Shown: one piece after another, positions 16,975 to 25,409 of the stretch | Layout: every line of letters starts with the position of its first letter | Position numbering within the stretch: position 1 is the stretch's first letter | Source: Hymenobacter lucidus | Lineage (GTDB): Bacteria > Bacteroidota > Bacteroidia > Cytophagales > Hymenobacteraceae | DNA: 64,000 nt | Direction: 5' to 3' | Assembly (NCBI RefSeq): GCF_020447265.1 | Contig: NZ_JAJADR010000007.1 | Coordinates: 1 to 64,000 of the forward strand | Notes under the pieces: generated by a model | Told to the model about the DNA's origin: nothing | Databases searched by the model: none | What the model saw: only the letters and a program-made list of their open reading frames with translations | Position numbers and translations under genes: made by a program

Positions 16975-17670
16975 ATGCGTCAGCTCTTATACATGAGTCT
17001 GTGCCTGCTGCTTTTTGCCTGCGGACCGGCCGATTCTTCTCCCGCTCAGCGTCGCTCCCCCGCGGCTCCTCCTCGTATGCAAAACATCATTTTCTTCGGC
17101 AACAGCCTCACGGCCGGCTACCAGTTGCGGGCTAGTGAAGCCTTCCCCTCCCTGATTCAGGCCCGGCTCGACTCGCTCAAGCTACCCTACAAGGCCCTCA
17201 ACTATGGAGTGAGCGGCGAAACTACGGCCGGTGGCCGACAGCGCGTAGCCAGCGTACTGGCCCGCCAGCCCGTCGACGTATTCGTGCTGGAGCTGGGAGC
17301 TAATGACGGCCTGCGCGGCATTCCCGTGCGCGAAACCACCCAGAACCTGCAATTCATCATCGACCAAGTGAAGCTAAAGTACCCTAAGGCCCGCATCGTG
17401 CTGGTCGGCCTGGAGTTTCCCTTCGACCTGGGGCCTCTGGGCGGCCACCAGATGGCCCGCTACGCCACCGATTTCAAGGCCCTGTTCCGGGCTTTGGCCG
17501 ACAAAAACAGTGTGCCCTTCGTCCCGTTTCTGCTGCAAGGCGTACTGGGTCAGCGCCACCTGAATTTGCCCGACGGCGTGCATCCCAACGCAGAAGGTCA
17601 GAAGCTGCTGGCCAACAATGTGTGGGCCGTGCTGCAAACCGTGCTGCCCGAAGCGGCCGAAGCCAAGTAA
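16975..17670 (+). CDS. SGNH/GDSL arylesterase-type lipoprotein
   Basis: A 231-residue lipoprotein (lipobox LLFACGP, Cys near residue 15) with an SGNH hydrolase domain similar to E. coli TesA and arylesterases. Block I is FFGNSLTAGYQL with the nucleophilic Ser, block III is ELGANDGLRG, and block V is LPDGVHPNAEG with the Asp and His of the triad. The frame is open from 16582, overlapping the opposite gene, but the start at 16975 gives the lipoprotein signal. Expected to hydrolyse esters or thioesters in the envelope; substrate unknown. Confidence 0.88.
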   Translation: MRQLLYMSLCLLLFACGPADSSPAQRRSPAAPPRMQNIIFFGNSLTAGYQLRASEAFPSLIQARLDSLKLPYKALNYGVSGETTAGGRQRVASVLARQPVDVFVLELGANDGLRGIPVRETTQNLQFIIDQVKLKYPKARIVLVGLEFPFDLGPLGGHQMARYATDFKALFRALADKNSVPFVPFLLQGVLGQRHLNLPDGVHPNAEGQKLLANNVWAVLQTVLPEAAEAK

Positions 17671-17727
17671 GAAGTAGCCGAAACTATAGTAGCGGAAGGC
17701 GTAACGAGCCTGTTGATTTATATATAG

Positions 17728-18777
17728 TCAGAACTCAAAATCCAGGTGCTGGTTGAAAAAAGGCAGCAGGTGCTGATAGATGCGCCCGTCGCGCCCCATG
17801 ATGCGGCTGCCGTGGGTGCCTTCGTATTCCTGAGCAGTGTGCCGAATGCCGAAAGTGCTGAGCAGCGTGCTGAAGGTGCGGCAGGTAAGCGGAATATGGC
17901 GAAATTCATCCTGCCCACCCCAGTCGAAAGCCAGGGCGCGCAGCTGCCGCAGCCCAGCCGGGTGCGTTGGCAACAGATACGTGGGCGTAGCAGCTATCCA
18001 GCGCGGCAGCACGGCGTCGCGCCGGGCTAAGCTGTCGGGTCCCAGGGAGCCGGGCAGTGCCGCCCCGAAGGGCTTGTTCTTCAGCTCGGGCGAAAAAGCC
18101 CGGGCCAGCGCTACAGTTATCTGCCCCGGGAAATTACCCGCCAATGCCGCCCGGCCCGGTGCGCGCAGAGCTGCTGGCAGGCCTACGGGGTTGGCCATAT
18201 ATTCGGCGCTGGGGCCCACAAAGGCCGGGCTCAAAGCGTAAGCGGCGGCCCAGCGGCCAGGGTAGAGCATAGCCAGGCGCAGGGTGCCATTGCCACCCAT
18301 CGAGTGGCCGGCCAGTCCGCGGCTGCCTGGTCGGGCCAGGGTGCGAAACTGGCCGTCGATAAAGCTTACCAGCTCCAGGGCCGTGAAGTCGGACCAGGGC
18401 CCGTTCGTTGCCGAGTTGGTGTACATGCTGCCGCCAAACAGCGTTTTCTCGTCGGGCGTTACCACAATCAAGGGCCGGATCTGGCCGGCGGCAATGGCCT
18501 GGTCGAGCAAGGCGGGCAGGCCATCCTGGTTGAACACCAGACTATCACTCCAGGCATAGCCGTGCAGGTAATAGAGCACCGGGTAGCGGCGCTGCGGCGC
18601 GGCATCGTAGCCGGGCGGCAGGTACACGCTCACCCGCCGCCGCGGATTTTCTCCACCAGGGTTGCGGGCCAGCAACTTTGAATCGAGGTAGGCAACAACT
18701 ACCCGGCCGGCCGGGACCTGGGCCAGCAGCGGGGCATAGGGCAGCAATACTGCTAGCAGCAGAAAAAGGTGTCTCAT
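17728..18777 (-). CDS. Secreted alpha/beta-hydrolase of the esterase D / Fes type
   Basis: A 349-residue exported esterase (PF00756-like). The signal peptide covers residues 1-20 (ending PLLAQ). Features are RRVSVYLPPGYD, PVLYYLHGYAWSD (oxyanion region), the nucleophile elbow LAGHSMGGNGTLRLA, and a C-terminal His in the segment EGTHGSRIMGRDG. It may cleave acyl esters of carbohydrates or siderophores. The start at 18777 gives the signal peptide; the longer frame begins at 18834. It converges on the GDSL gene. Confidence 0.85.
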   Translation of the reverse strand: MRHLFLLLAVLLPYAPLLAQVPAGRVVVAYLDSKLLARNPGGENPRRRVSVYLPPGYDAAPQRRYPVLYYLHGYAWSDSLVFNQDGLPALLDQAIAAGQIRPLIVVTPDEKTLFGGSMYTNSATNGPWSDFTALELVSFIDGQFRTLARPGSRGLAGHSMGGNGTLRLAMLYPGRWAAAYALSPAFVGPSAEYMANPVGLPAALRAPGRAALAGNFPGQITVALARAFSPELKNKPFGAALPGSLGPDSLARRDAVLPRWIAATPTYLLPTHPAGLRQLRALAFDWGGQDEFRHIPLTCRTFSTLLSTFGIRHTAQEYEGTHGSRIMGRDGRIYQHLLPFFNQHLDFEF

Positions 18778-18836
18778 TCGGCCGGTAAGATAGCAGAGAC
18801 TGAACGAGGGAAAAACCCTGGCAGCGGGCAGCAACG

Positions 18837-18870
18837 AAAAAGCCTGGCTTCCGCAGAAACCAGGCTTTTT
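18837..18870. terminator. Intrinsic terminator after the GT35 gene
   Basis: Arms AAAAAGCCTGG (18837-18847) and CCAGGCTTTTT (18860-18870) form a hairpin. On the minus strand it follows the GT35 gene at 18903 and precedes the esterase gene. Confidence 0.8.
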
Positions 18871-18902
18871 ACGCTCAACAAGCAGGTTACGAAGCGGCCA
18901 CC

Positions 18903-20555
18903 TTACACCGTGTACATCTTCTCGTAGTATTCCGTCGCCATACGGTGCGACTCAAACTCGGGCTCTACTTCGCGCATAGCAGCTTTGGCAACGGCCAGGT
19001 ATTTGGCCGGCTCATCGTAGTACAGCGGCAGAATTTCCTGCTCCAGCACGTCCAGCACGCCTTTGGCTTCCACGTCGTCTTTCACGTGCTCGGGCTCGTT
19101 GAGGTTGGCCAGGGGTAGCAGGAAGCCGTTTTCGCCGTGGCGCACAAACTCCGGAATCCAGCCGTCGGGGATACTCAGGCTCAGGCAGGCATTCATGGCG
19201 GCCGTCATGCCGCTGGTGCCCGAGGCTTCGCGGGGGAAGCGCGGGGTGTTCAGCCAGATGTCGGAGCCTTTCTTGAGCAGCTTCGAAAGGCCCAGCTCGT
19301 AGCCCGTCAGCACGGCGCAATTCTTAAACTGCTTGGTGCGCTGAATAATGTCGTTGAACATGCCGATGGCGCCGTAGTCCTTGGGGTAGGGCTTGCCGGC
19401 CCAGATAATCTGCACCGGCCGGTCTTGCTGGCTGACCATCTGGGCAAACCGCTCGAAGTGGTGCAGAATCAGGTTGGCGCGCTTGTAGCCGGCAAAGCGG
19501 CGGGCCCACACCACGGTCAGCACGTCGGGGTCGAGCAGGGTGCCGGTCTGGTCGGCCACGAAGTCGAACAGCTCCTTTTTCAGCTCCCGCTTGCGGGCCA
19601 GCAGGGCTTGGTCGTCGTCGGCCGCCAGGGCCGCGTGCAGCTCAGCGTCGCGCCAGTAGGTGCCGTTCTGAGAGTTGGTAATCGGGATAATCGGGCAGAT
19701 GCCTTCGTAGCTGCCCCACATTTCATTAGCCACGATGCCGTGCACCTTCGATACGGCGTTGGCTTTGCGCGAGAAGCGCAGGGCCGTGAGCGTGTAGTTC
19801 AAAATATCATTGCCTTCCACGCGGGCCACGCGGCGGATTTCATCGGCCGGCACGGTGCCGAAGAAGGTCATGTCGGTGAGCAGCTTCATGGGGTGCTCCT
19901 CGTTGCCGGCCAGCTCGGGCGTATGAGTCGTGAATACCAGGCGCTTCTGCACTTCCTCCAGGCTGCGGCCGTGCTTTTCGTAGAGGTAAAATGCCAGCGG
20001 CAGGCCGTGGCCCTCGTTCAGATGATAGGTATCCATCTGTACGCCCAGCAAGTCGAGTAGCTTGCCGCCCCCGATGCCGAGCACCATCGACTGCGCCACG
20101 CGGGCGGCCGTGTCGGCGTCGTACAAATAGTGCGTGATGGTGCGCGAGATGTAGTCGTTTTCGGGAATATCGGTGGTCAGGAAGAACATGGGGGCCGTGC
20201 CGAACGTGTCGGGGGCCAGGTACATGGCCTTCACTTTCACCTCGGCTCCGTGAATGGTGATGGGAAACACCAAGCCCGTGTCTTCGAGGAAAGAGTAGTA
20301 TTTCAGCCGGAAGTCGGCCCGCATGGTCTGGTCTTCGTTGCGGCCCTGGTCGTAGTAGCCGTAGGTCCAGAGCATGCCGATGCCAATCAGGTTTTGCTTG
20401 AGCTCGTAGGCCGAGCGCATGTGGGAGCCGGCCAGAAAGCCCAGCCCACCGGAGTAGGTTTTCAGGGACTGGTCGAGGGCAAACTCCATGGAGAAATACG
20501 CGGCCTGCGTTTCAAACTCGGCGGCCGGCGTGTATGGTTGGAACTGGAAGGGCAT
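18903..20555 (-). CDS. GT35 alpha-glucan phosphorylase-like protein lacking the PLP lysine
   Basis: A 550-residue protein of the short alpha-glucan phosphorylase group. Visible family features are GGLGFLAGSHMRSAYEL, YHLNEGHGLPLAFYL, RRFAGYKRANLIL and PREASGTSGMTAAMNA. In active phosphorylases the last motif contains the lysine that binds pyridoxal phosphate (GNMK in E. coli, GMK in short forms); here residue 451 is Thr (codon at 19205-19203). The protein may therefore not be a phosphorylase, or may belong to a subgroup with changed chemistry. It lies next to two GH13 genes, which supports a role in glycogen or maltodextrin metabolism. The upstream gap of 388 bases separates it from a divergent lipoprotein gene. 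Confidence 0.85.
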   Translation of the reverse strand: MPFQFQPYTPAAEFETQAAYFSMEFALDQSLKTYSGGLGFLAGSHMRSAYELKQNLIGIGMLWTYGYYDQGRNEDQTMRADFRLKYYSFLEDTGLVFPITIHGAEVKVKAMYLAPDTFGTAPMFFLTTDIPENDYISRTITHYLYDADTAARVAQSMVLGIGGGKLLDLLGVQMDTYHLNEGHGLPLAFYLYEKHGRSLEEVQKRLVFTTHTPELAGNEEHPMKLLTDMTFFGTVPADEIRRVARVEGNDILNYTLTALRFSRKANAVSKVHGIVANEMWGSYEGICPIIPITNSQNGTYWRDAELHAALAADDDQALLARKRELKKELFDFVADQTGTLLDPDVLTVVWARRFAGYKRANLILHHFERFAQMVSQQDRPVQIIWAGKPYPKDYGAIGMFNDIIQRTKQFKNCAVLTGYELGLSKLLKKGSDIWLNTPRFPREASGTSGMTAAMNACLSLSIPDGWIPEFVRHGENGFLLPLANLNEPEHVKDDVEAKGVLDVLEQEILPLYYDEPAKYLAVAKAAMREVEPEFESHRMATEYYEKMYTV

Positions 20556-20943
20556 GGGGGAAATTTAGTGAGACTGGAGGAGAAGCACTCAGGCAACAGA
20601 CGAGCCTTTCGTACGCTTACTCTGGGCTAAGGTCTACACATTCCGGCCCAAAAAAAAGCGGTAATTCCAAGAAAGCCAGGGCAAACGTTTGCACGAGCTA
20701 CTGGATTTTCCGGTGACCCGGCACTGCGGCACAGTCCGGGCCGGAAGCCGCCGAAAACCGGCCCGATTTGGCTCTAAACACGGTTTTAAAGCAGCCATCG
20801 GCAATTGCATATCTCGTATAACCTATTCATTTTCTACCACTTGGTAAAGAAATGATAACTTGAAACGCTCGTCTCCCGGCAAACCAGGGGGCTAGCTTTG
20901 CCCCGGTACGCCGCTTCTTTCCTCACAACCAAATCCCTTTCCA
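20556..20943. promoter_or_regulatory. Divergent intergenic region with a rightward promoter box
   Basis: On the plus strand TAGCTTTG at 20893-20900 fits the Bacteroidota -7 box and lies 44 bases before the lipoprotein start at 20944. A TTG at 20860-20862 is too far upstream to be a regular -33 box. No clear promoter for the GT35 gene, and no RNA gene or repeat, was seen in the rest of the gap. Confidence 0.4.
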
Positions 20944-22383
20944 ATGTCCAATTCCTTCCGCTGGCTGGCAGCCTCGCTGCTGACCTTTTCCGTGTTTTCC
21001 TGCGCCAAGCCTGAGCCGGAGCCCAACGCAGCTCCCACTGCCACCATCGTGGCCAACGTAGCGGCGGCCGGCTTCCCCGAAACCTTCGACACCGGTACCA
21101 AAACGGCCTACACCACCGGCTCCGTCACGCTGGCTTCGGGCTCCTGGACGCTGAACGACGCACTGCTCGGCAACACCACTGCCGACCATAAAACCGGCGC
21201 CCAATCGGTGCGGGTGCGTAATGTGGGCTCTATCACGATGAACTTTAACACCACGGCCGGCGCGGGCGTGGTTACGGTGCAGCACGCCGTGTATGGCACC
21301 GATGCCGCCTCGGCCTGGGAGCTGTGGGCCTCGGCCAACAGCGGCAGCACCTACACCAAAGTGGGCAGCACCATCACCACCAGCAGCACCAGTCTGGGCA
21401 CGGCGTCCTTCACCGTGAACCTGGCCGGCACCGTGCGCCTGCAGATCCGCAAAACCTCGGGCGGCACCAACCGGCTGAACTTCGACAACGTGACCATCGA
21501 GCAGTATGGCGGGGGCGGCACCACGCCACCCCCGACGGGCACGGGCAAGAAATTCCTGTTCGACGGCTCGCACGGTGAATTGGCCGGCAATGCCGACTGG
21601 GTGCTGGACGTGAACAGTGGCGTGGCCTCGTCCATTCCGACGCCCGCGCAGTCGGGCATCACCAGCAGCACTCCGGAAACGTACTGGACCGGCGCTATTT
21701 CGGCCTGGGGTGTGGCGCTGGCCAAGCTGGGCCACACCGTGGAGCAGCTGCCCGCCGGGGCCCGCATCACCTACGGCGACGCCTCCAACACCCAGGATCT
21801 GACCAAGTACAACGTGTTTGTGGTGGATGAGCCCAACACGGTATTCACTGCCGCCGAGAAAACCGCCATCCTGCGCTTCGTGCAGAACGGGGGCGGCCTG
21901 TTCATGATTTCTGACCACATCATCTCCGACCGCAACAACGACGGCTGGGACTCGCCCGAAATCTGGAACGACCTGATGACCAACAACTCTGTGCAAACCA
22001 ACCCGTTCGGCTTTTCCATCAACTCTGACAACGTAGTGGAAAACAGCTCCAACGCGTTGGTAAGCTCCACCAACCCCATCATGAACGGCCCCACCGGCCT
22101 CGTGTCGCAGCTTTCGTTCCACAACGGGGCTACCATGACGCTAAGCCCCAGCGCCAACAGCACCGTGCAGGGCCTGGTGTGGCGCACTTCGGCCAGCCAG
22201 GGCAACAGTCTGGTAATGGCCGCCAGCAGCACCTTCGGCACCGGCCGCGTGGTTATCGTCGGCGACTCGTCGCCGGTGGACGACGGCACCGGCTCGCCCG
22301 GCAACACGGTGTACGACGGCTGGAATGAAAACGCCAGTCACTCGCGGCTGCACCTGAACGGTGCCCTTTGGCTGGCGCAGTAA
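20944..22383 (+). CDS. Lipoprotein with beta-sandwich and GATase-like domain
   Basis: A 479-residue lipoprotein (lipobox SVFSCAK, Cys near residue 20). Residues 35-180 form a beta-sandwich typical of Bacteroidota secreted enzymes (ETFDTGTKTAYTTGSVTLAS, VRLQIRKTSGGTNRLNFDNV). A Gly/Pro linker at about 183-195 leads to a C-terminal domain with FLFDGSHGELAGNADW, YNVFVVDEPNTVFTAAEK, FVQNGGGLFMISDHI and VVIVGDSSPVDDG. That pattern resembles class I glutamine-amidotransferase-like folds (DUF4350/ThuA type), without an identifiable catalytic Cys. Function unknown. Confidence 0.72.
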   Translation: MSNSFRWLAASLLTFSVFSCAKPEPEPNAAPTATIVANVAAAGFPETFDTGTKTAYTTGSVTLASGSWTLNDALLGNTTADHKTGAQSVRVRNVGSITMNFNTTAGAGVVTVQHAVYGTDAASAWELWASANSGSTYTKVGSTITTSSTSLGTASFTVNLAGTVRLQIRKTSGGTNRLNFDNVTIEQYGGGGTTPPPTGTGKKFLFDGSHGELAGNADWVLDVNSGVASSIPTPAQSGITSSTPETYWTGAISAWGVALAKLGHTVEQLPAGARITYGDASNTQDLTKYNVFVVDEPNTVFTAAEKTAILRFVQNGGGLFMISDHIISDRNNDGWDSPEIWNDLMTNNSVQTNPFGFSINSDNVVENSSNALVSSTNPIMNGPTGLVSQLSFHNGATMTLSPSANSTVQGLVWRTSASQGNSLVMAASSTFGTGRVVIVGDSSPVDDGTGSPGNTVYDGWNENASHSRLHLNGALWLAQ

Positions 22384-22403
22384 CAACGAATAAATTACGC
22401 AAC

Positions 22404-22441
22404 AAAAAAGCCTCGTCGCCGATTGGCAGCGGGGCTTTTTT
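22404..22441 (+). terminator. Intrinsic terminator
   Basis: An AAAAAAGCC arm at 22404-22412 pairs with GGCTTTTTT at 22433-22441, with an imperfect GC-rich inner stem, 20 bases after the lipoprotein stop. Confidence 0.75.
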
Positions 22442-22556
22442 ATGCGAAAACAGGCTGTAAACAAGGTTTTAGCCCCCGTAAGCCAGGTTCATATTGCACG
22501 CTGCGGCTGCTAAAGTTACCTTGCTGCCTATCTTGCTTGCTGACCTGATTTCGCCC

Positions 22557-24464
22557 ATGAAATTCCCCTCCTTTTTGTCCCTGCTTGCGGGGGCTCTGCT
22601 GGCCGCACCGGCTTCGCCCGTGCTGGCTGCCGAAACACCCACCGCCATACTGCCGGCCACGCCCGCTAAAACCACCCCCATCCAGCGCATCGACCCGACT
22701 TTCTGGTGGGTGGGCATGAAAAACCCGAAGCTGCAGCTGCTGGTACACGGGCCGGGCATCGGGAGCAGCACGGTGGCGCTAAGCTACGCGGGCGTCACGC
22801 TGGATGGCACGCAGAAGCTGGAAAACCCTGACTACCTCATTGTCAACCTCACCATCGGCTCCGACGCCAAGCCCGGCAAGCTGAGCCTGCAATTTCAGGG
22901 TAGCAAGAAGGTAAAATACGACTACGAGCTGCGGCCGCGCACCACGCCCGGCGACAAAACCAAGGTGCAGGGCGTGACGAGTGCCGACTTCGTGTACCTG
23001 CTCATGCCGGACCGCTTCGCCAACGGTGACCCGAAAAACGACGTGGTGAAAGGCATGAACGTGGCCCGCGTAGCCCGCGACTCGATGTACGCCCGCCACG
23101 GCGGCGACCTGAAAGGCATTGAGCAGCACTTCGACTACCTCAAGGAGCTGGGCGTGACGGCCATCTGGCCCACGCCGGTGGTGGAAAACGATATGCCCAA
23201 GGCCAGCTACCACGGCTACGCCCTCACGGATTATTACAACGTAGACCGCCGCTACGGCTCCAATGAAGACTACGTGCGCTTCGTGCGCAATGCCCACCAA
23301 AGCGGCCTGAAGGTGATTCATGACGTGGTGCTGAACCACATGGGCAGCAAGAACTACCTGTTTCTGGAGCAGCCCGCCGCCGACTGGTTTCACCAGTGGC
23401 CCAGCTTCACGCGCAGCAACTTCCGCGACGCGGCCTTCAACGACCCCTACGCCTCGGACGTGGACCGCAAGCTCTATGGGGAAGGCTGGTTCGACACCAC
23501 GATGCCCGACCTGAACCAAGCCAACCCACTGGTGGCCAACTACGTGATTCAGAACTTTATTTGGTGGGTGGAATACACCGGCCTCGACGGCTACCGCATC
23601 GACACCTACCCGTATTCGGACCGCAACTTTCTGATGCAGTGGGGCGAGGCGGTGCTCAACGAGTTTCCGCAGCTGGGCATGTTCGGCGAAACCTGGGTGC
23701 AGGGCAACGGGCAGCAGGCCTTCTTCGCCCGCAACATTCTGCCGCCGGTAAACGGGTTTAAGTCCAACCTGCCCGGCGTGACGGACTTTCAGAGCTACTA
23801 CGCCATCAACGAGGCCCTGACCAAGGACGCGGGCTGGACCGACGGCATTGCCAAGCTGTATTATGCCCTGCAGGGCGACTGGATGTACGAAGACCCCATG
23901 CGCAATGTGGTGTTTCTCGACAACCACGACCTGAGCCGCTTCTACTCGGTGGCCGGCGAAGACTTTGCCAAGTATAAGATGGGCCTGGCCTGGCTGCTGA
24001 CCACCCGCGGCATTCCGCAGCTGTACTACGGCACCGAGGTGCTGATGAAAAACTTCAGCAACCCCGATGGGCTGGTGCGCGAGGATTTCCCCGGCGGCTG
24101 GGCCGGCGACAAGAAGAACTACTTCACGGCGGCGGGCCGCACGGGGCAGGCCGGCGAGGCGTTTACCTACGTCAGCAAACTGGCCAACTACCGCAAAACC
24201 CACCCGGCCCTGCACTCGGGCAAGCTCACCCAGTTTATCCCGCAGGATGGCGTGTATACCTATTTCCGCTACTCCGACGCGGGCACAGTGATGGTGATGA
24301 TGAACTCGGGCAAAGACGAAAAACCGGTGGACATGAACCGCTTCGCCGAGCGCCTGAACGGGTTTTCGTCGGGGGTGGAGGTGACGTCCGGGACGGTGGT
24401 TTCGGATCTGAAGTCGGTGAAGCTGCCGGGGCGCACGGCCTGGGTGGTGGAGCTGCGGAAGTAG
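22557..24464 (+). CDS. Secreted GH13 cyclomaltodextrinase / neopullulanase-type enzyme
   Basis: A 635-residue exported glycoside hydrolase. A signal peptide (residues 1-25, ending LAAE) is followed by an N-terminal beta domain (DPTFWWVGMKNPKLQLLVHG) like that of cyclomaltodextrinases and SusA. The GH13 barrel has VIHDVVLNHMG (region I), DGYRIDTYPY with the nucleophile Asp (region II), MFGETWVQG with the acid/base Glu (region III) and VFLDNHDLSR (region IV). A C-terminal beta domain ends VVELRK. It should break cyclodextrins or maltooligosaccharides in the periplasm. Start at 22557 chosen for the signal peptide. Confidence 0.9.
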   Translation: MKFPSFLSLLAGALLAAPASPVLAAETPTAILPATPAKTTPIQRIDPTFWWVGMKNPKLQLLVHGPGIGSSTVALSYAGVTLDGTQKLENPDYLIVNLTIGSDAKPGKLSLQFQGSKKVKYDYELRPRTTPGDKTKVQGVTSADFVYLLMPDRFANGDPKNDVVKGMNVARVARDSMYARHGGDLKGIEQHFDYLKELGVTAIWPTPVVENDMPKASYHGYALTDYYNVDRRYGSNEDYVRFVRNAHQSGLKVIHDVVLNHMGSKNYLFLEQPAADWFHQWPSFTRSNFRDAAFNDPYASDVDRKLYGEGWFDTTMPDLNQANPLVANYVIQNFIWWVEYTGLDGYRIDTYPYSDRNFLMQWGEAVLNEFPQLGMFGETWVQGNGQQAFFARNILPPVNGFKSNLPGVTDFQSYYAINEALTKDAGWTDGIAKLYYALQGDWMYEDPMRNVVFLDNHDLSRFYSVAGEDFAKYKMGLAWLLTTRGIPQLYYGTEVLMKNFSNPDGLVREDFPGGWAGDKKNYFTAAGRTGQAGEAFTYVSKLANYRKTHPALHSGKLTQFIPQDGVYTYFRYSDAGTVMVMMNSGKDEKPVDMNRFAERLNGFSSGVEVTSGTVVSDLKSVKLPGRTAWVVELRK

Positions 24465-24552
24465 AAAAGCCAAACACATTGCAGGCTTTTCGCGTCCAAT
24501 TTTGTAGACTATACCTTCTAACTTCTGCTAACCCTTACTAGCTCTGCTGCTT

Positions 24553-25260
24553 ATGAACGACCTCACCGATAAAGTCGCCATCGTCACCGGAGCCTCGCGG
24601 GGCATCGGGCGGGCCGTGGCCCTGCTGCTGGCCATGCAGGGCGCCCGGGTAATAGCCGTAGCCCGCTCGGCCGAAGAGTTGGAGGAACTGGCCCACAAAA
24701 CCAACGGCCTGGCCATTCCGGCCGACGTAGCCGACGAGGCCGACGTGCAGAACGTTGTCGAGGAAACGCTGCGCCACTACGGCCAGATCGACATTCTGGT
24801 CTGCAACGCCGGAGTGGGCTCCTTTAACCTGCTCGAAAACAACGCCGCCGACGAGTGGGACCGGATGTTCGACGTGAACGTGAAGGGCACCTTCCTGTTC
24901 TGCAAGTTCATTGTGCCCCACCTCAAAGCCCAGAAAAGCGGCCATATCGTGGGCATTACCTCCGACGTGGCCCGGCGCACCTTCGAGCACGGCACCATCT
25001 ACGGGGCCAGCAAGTTTGCCCAGGATGCCCTGCTGGGCTCTTTGCGCAAGGAAGTGCGGCCCCACGGCATCAAGGTCAGCACCATTTACCCGGGCCTGGT
25101 CGATACGTACTTCAACGAAGCCAAGCCCGGCAGCGCCGACACCGAAAAAACCCACCTCAAGCCCGCCGACGTGGCCCAGGCCGTGCGCTACATCCTGGAG
25201 GCCCCGCCCCACGTGGTCATCGACGAGCTCATGCTTCACCCTTTAACTCAGGAATGGTAG
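24553..25260 (+). CDS. SDR family oxidoreductase
   Basis: A 235-residue classical short-chain dehydrogenase/reductase. The cofactor motif is VTGASRGIGRAVALLL (residues 10-25), followed by NAGVGS, and the catalytic Tyr-Lys appears as YGASKFAQDAL. The Arg after the first Gly-rich loop suggests NADPH. It lies 88 bases after the cyclomaltodextrinase gene and before the amylase gene, but nothing in the sequence ties its substrate to starch. Confidence 0.9.
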   Translation: MNDLTDKVAIVTGASRGIGRAVALLLAMQGARVIAVARSAEELEELAHKTNGLAIPADVADEADVQNVVEETLRHYGQIDILVCNAGVGSFNLLENNAADEWDRMFDVNVKGTFLFCKFIVPHLKAQKSGHIVGITSDVARRTFEHGTIYGASKFAQDALLGSLRKEVRPHGIKVSTIYPGLVDTYFNEAKPGSADTEKTHLKPADVAQAVRYILEAPPHVVIDELMLHPLTQEW

Positions 25261-25267
25261 GTCGTTG

Positions 25268-25389
25268 ATGTGCTAATGAATAATGTGCTGATGTGCTAAT
25301 AGAGAAATGGTCGTTGCCTTACAAACGCCTCCGACTCATCTATTTCCTGCATTAGCACATTATCCACATTCCAACACATTAGCACATTA
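25268..25389. repeat. Inverted repeat of GTGCTAAT units
   Basis: The left side has ATGTGCTAAT twice (25268-25277, 25291-25300) with a variant between. The right side (25350-25389) has the complementary ATTAGCACAT twice. The unit can pair across about 50 unrelated bases in the gap between the SDR and amylase genes. Confidence 0.7.
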
Positions 25390-25409
25390 AACTCCTATCT
25401 TCCCCGACT

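Noticed and set aside
22779..24479. Very long open frame on the minus strand, opposite the GH13 gene
   Set aside because: It is a by-product of high-GC codon use: the composition is His/Val/Gly-rich with no family motif, and the plus-strand gene has all GH13 catalytic regions.
25360..25369. TTATCCACA in the gap before the amylase gene, as an outlying origin element
   Set aside because: It is a single copy inside the GTGCTAAT repeat; isolated boxes occur by chance and here it is explained by the repeat.
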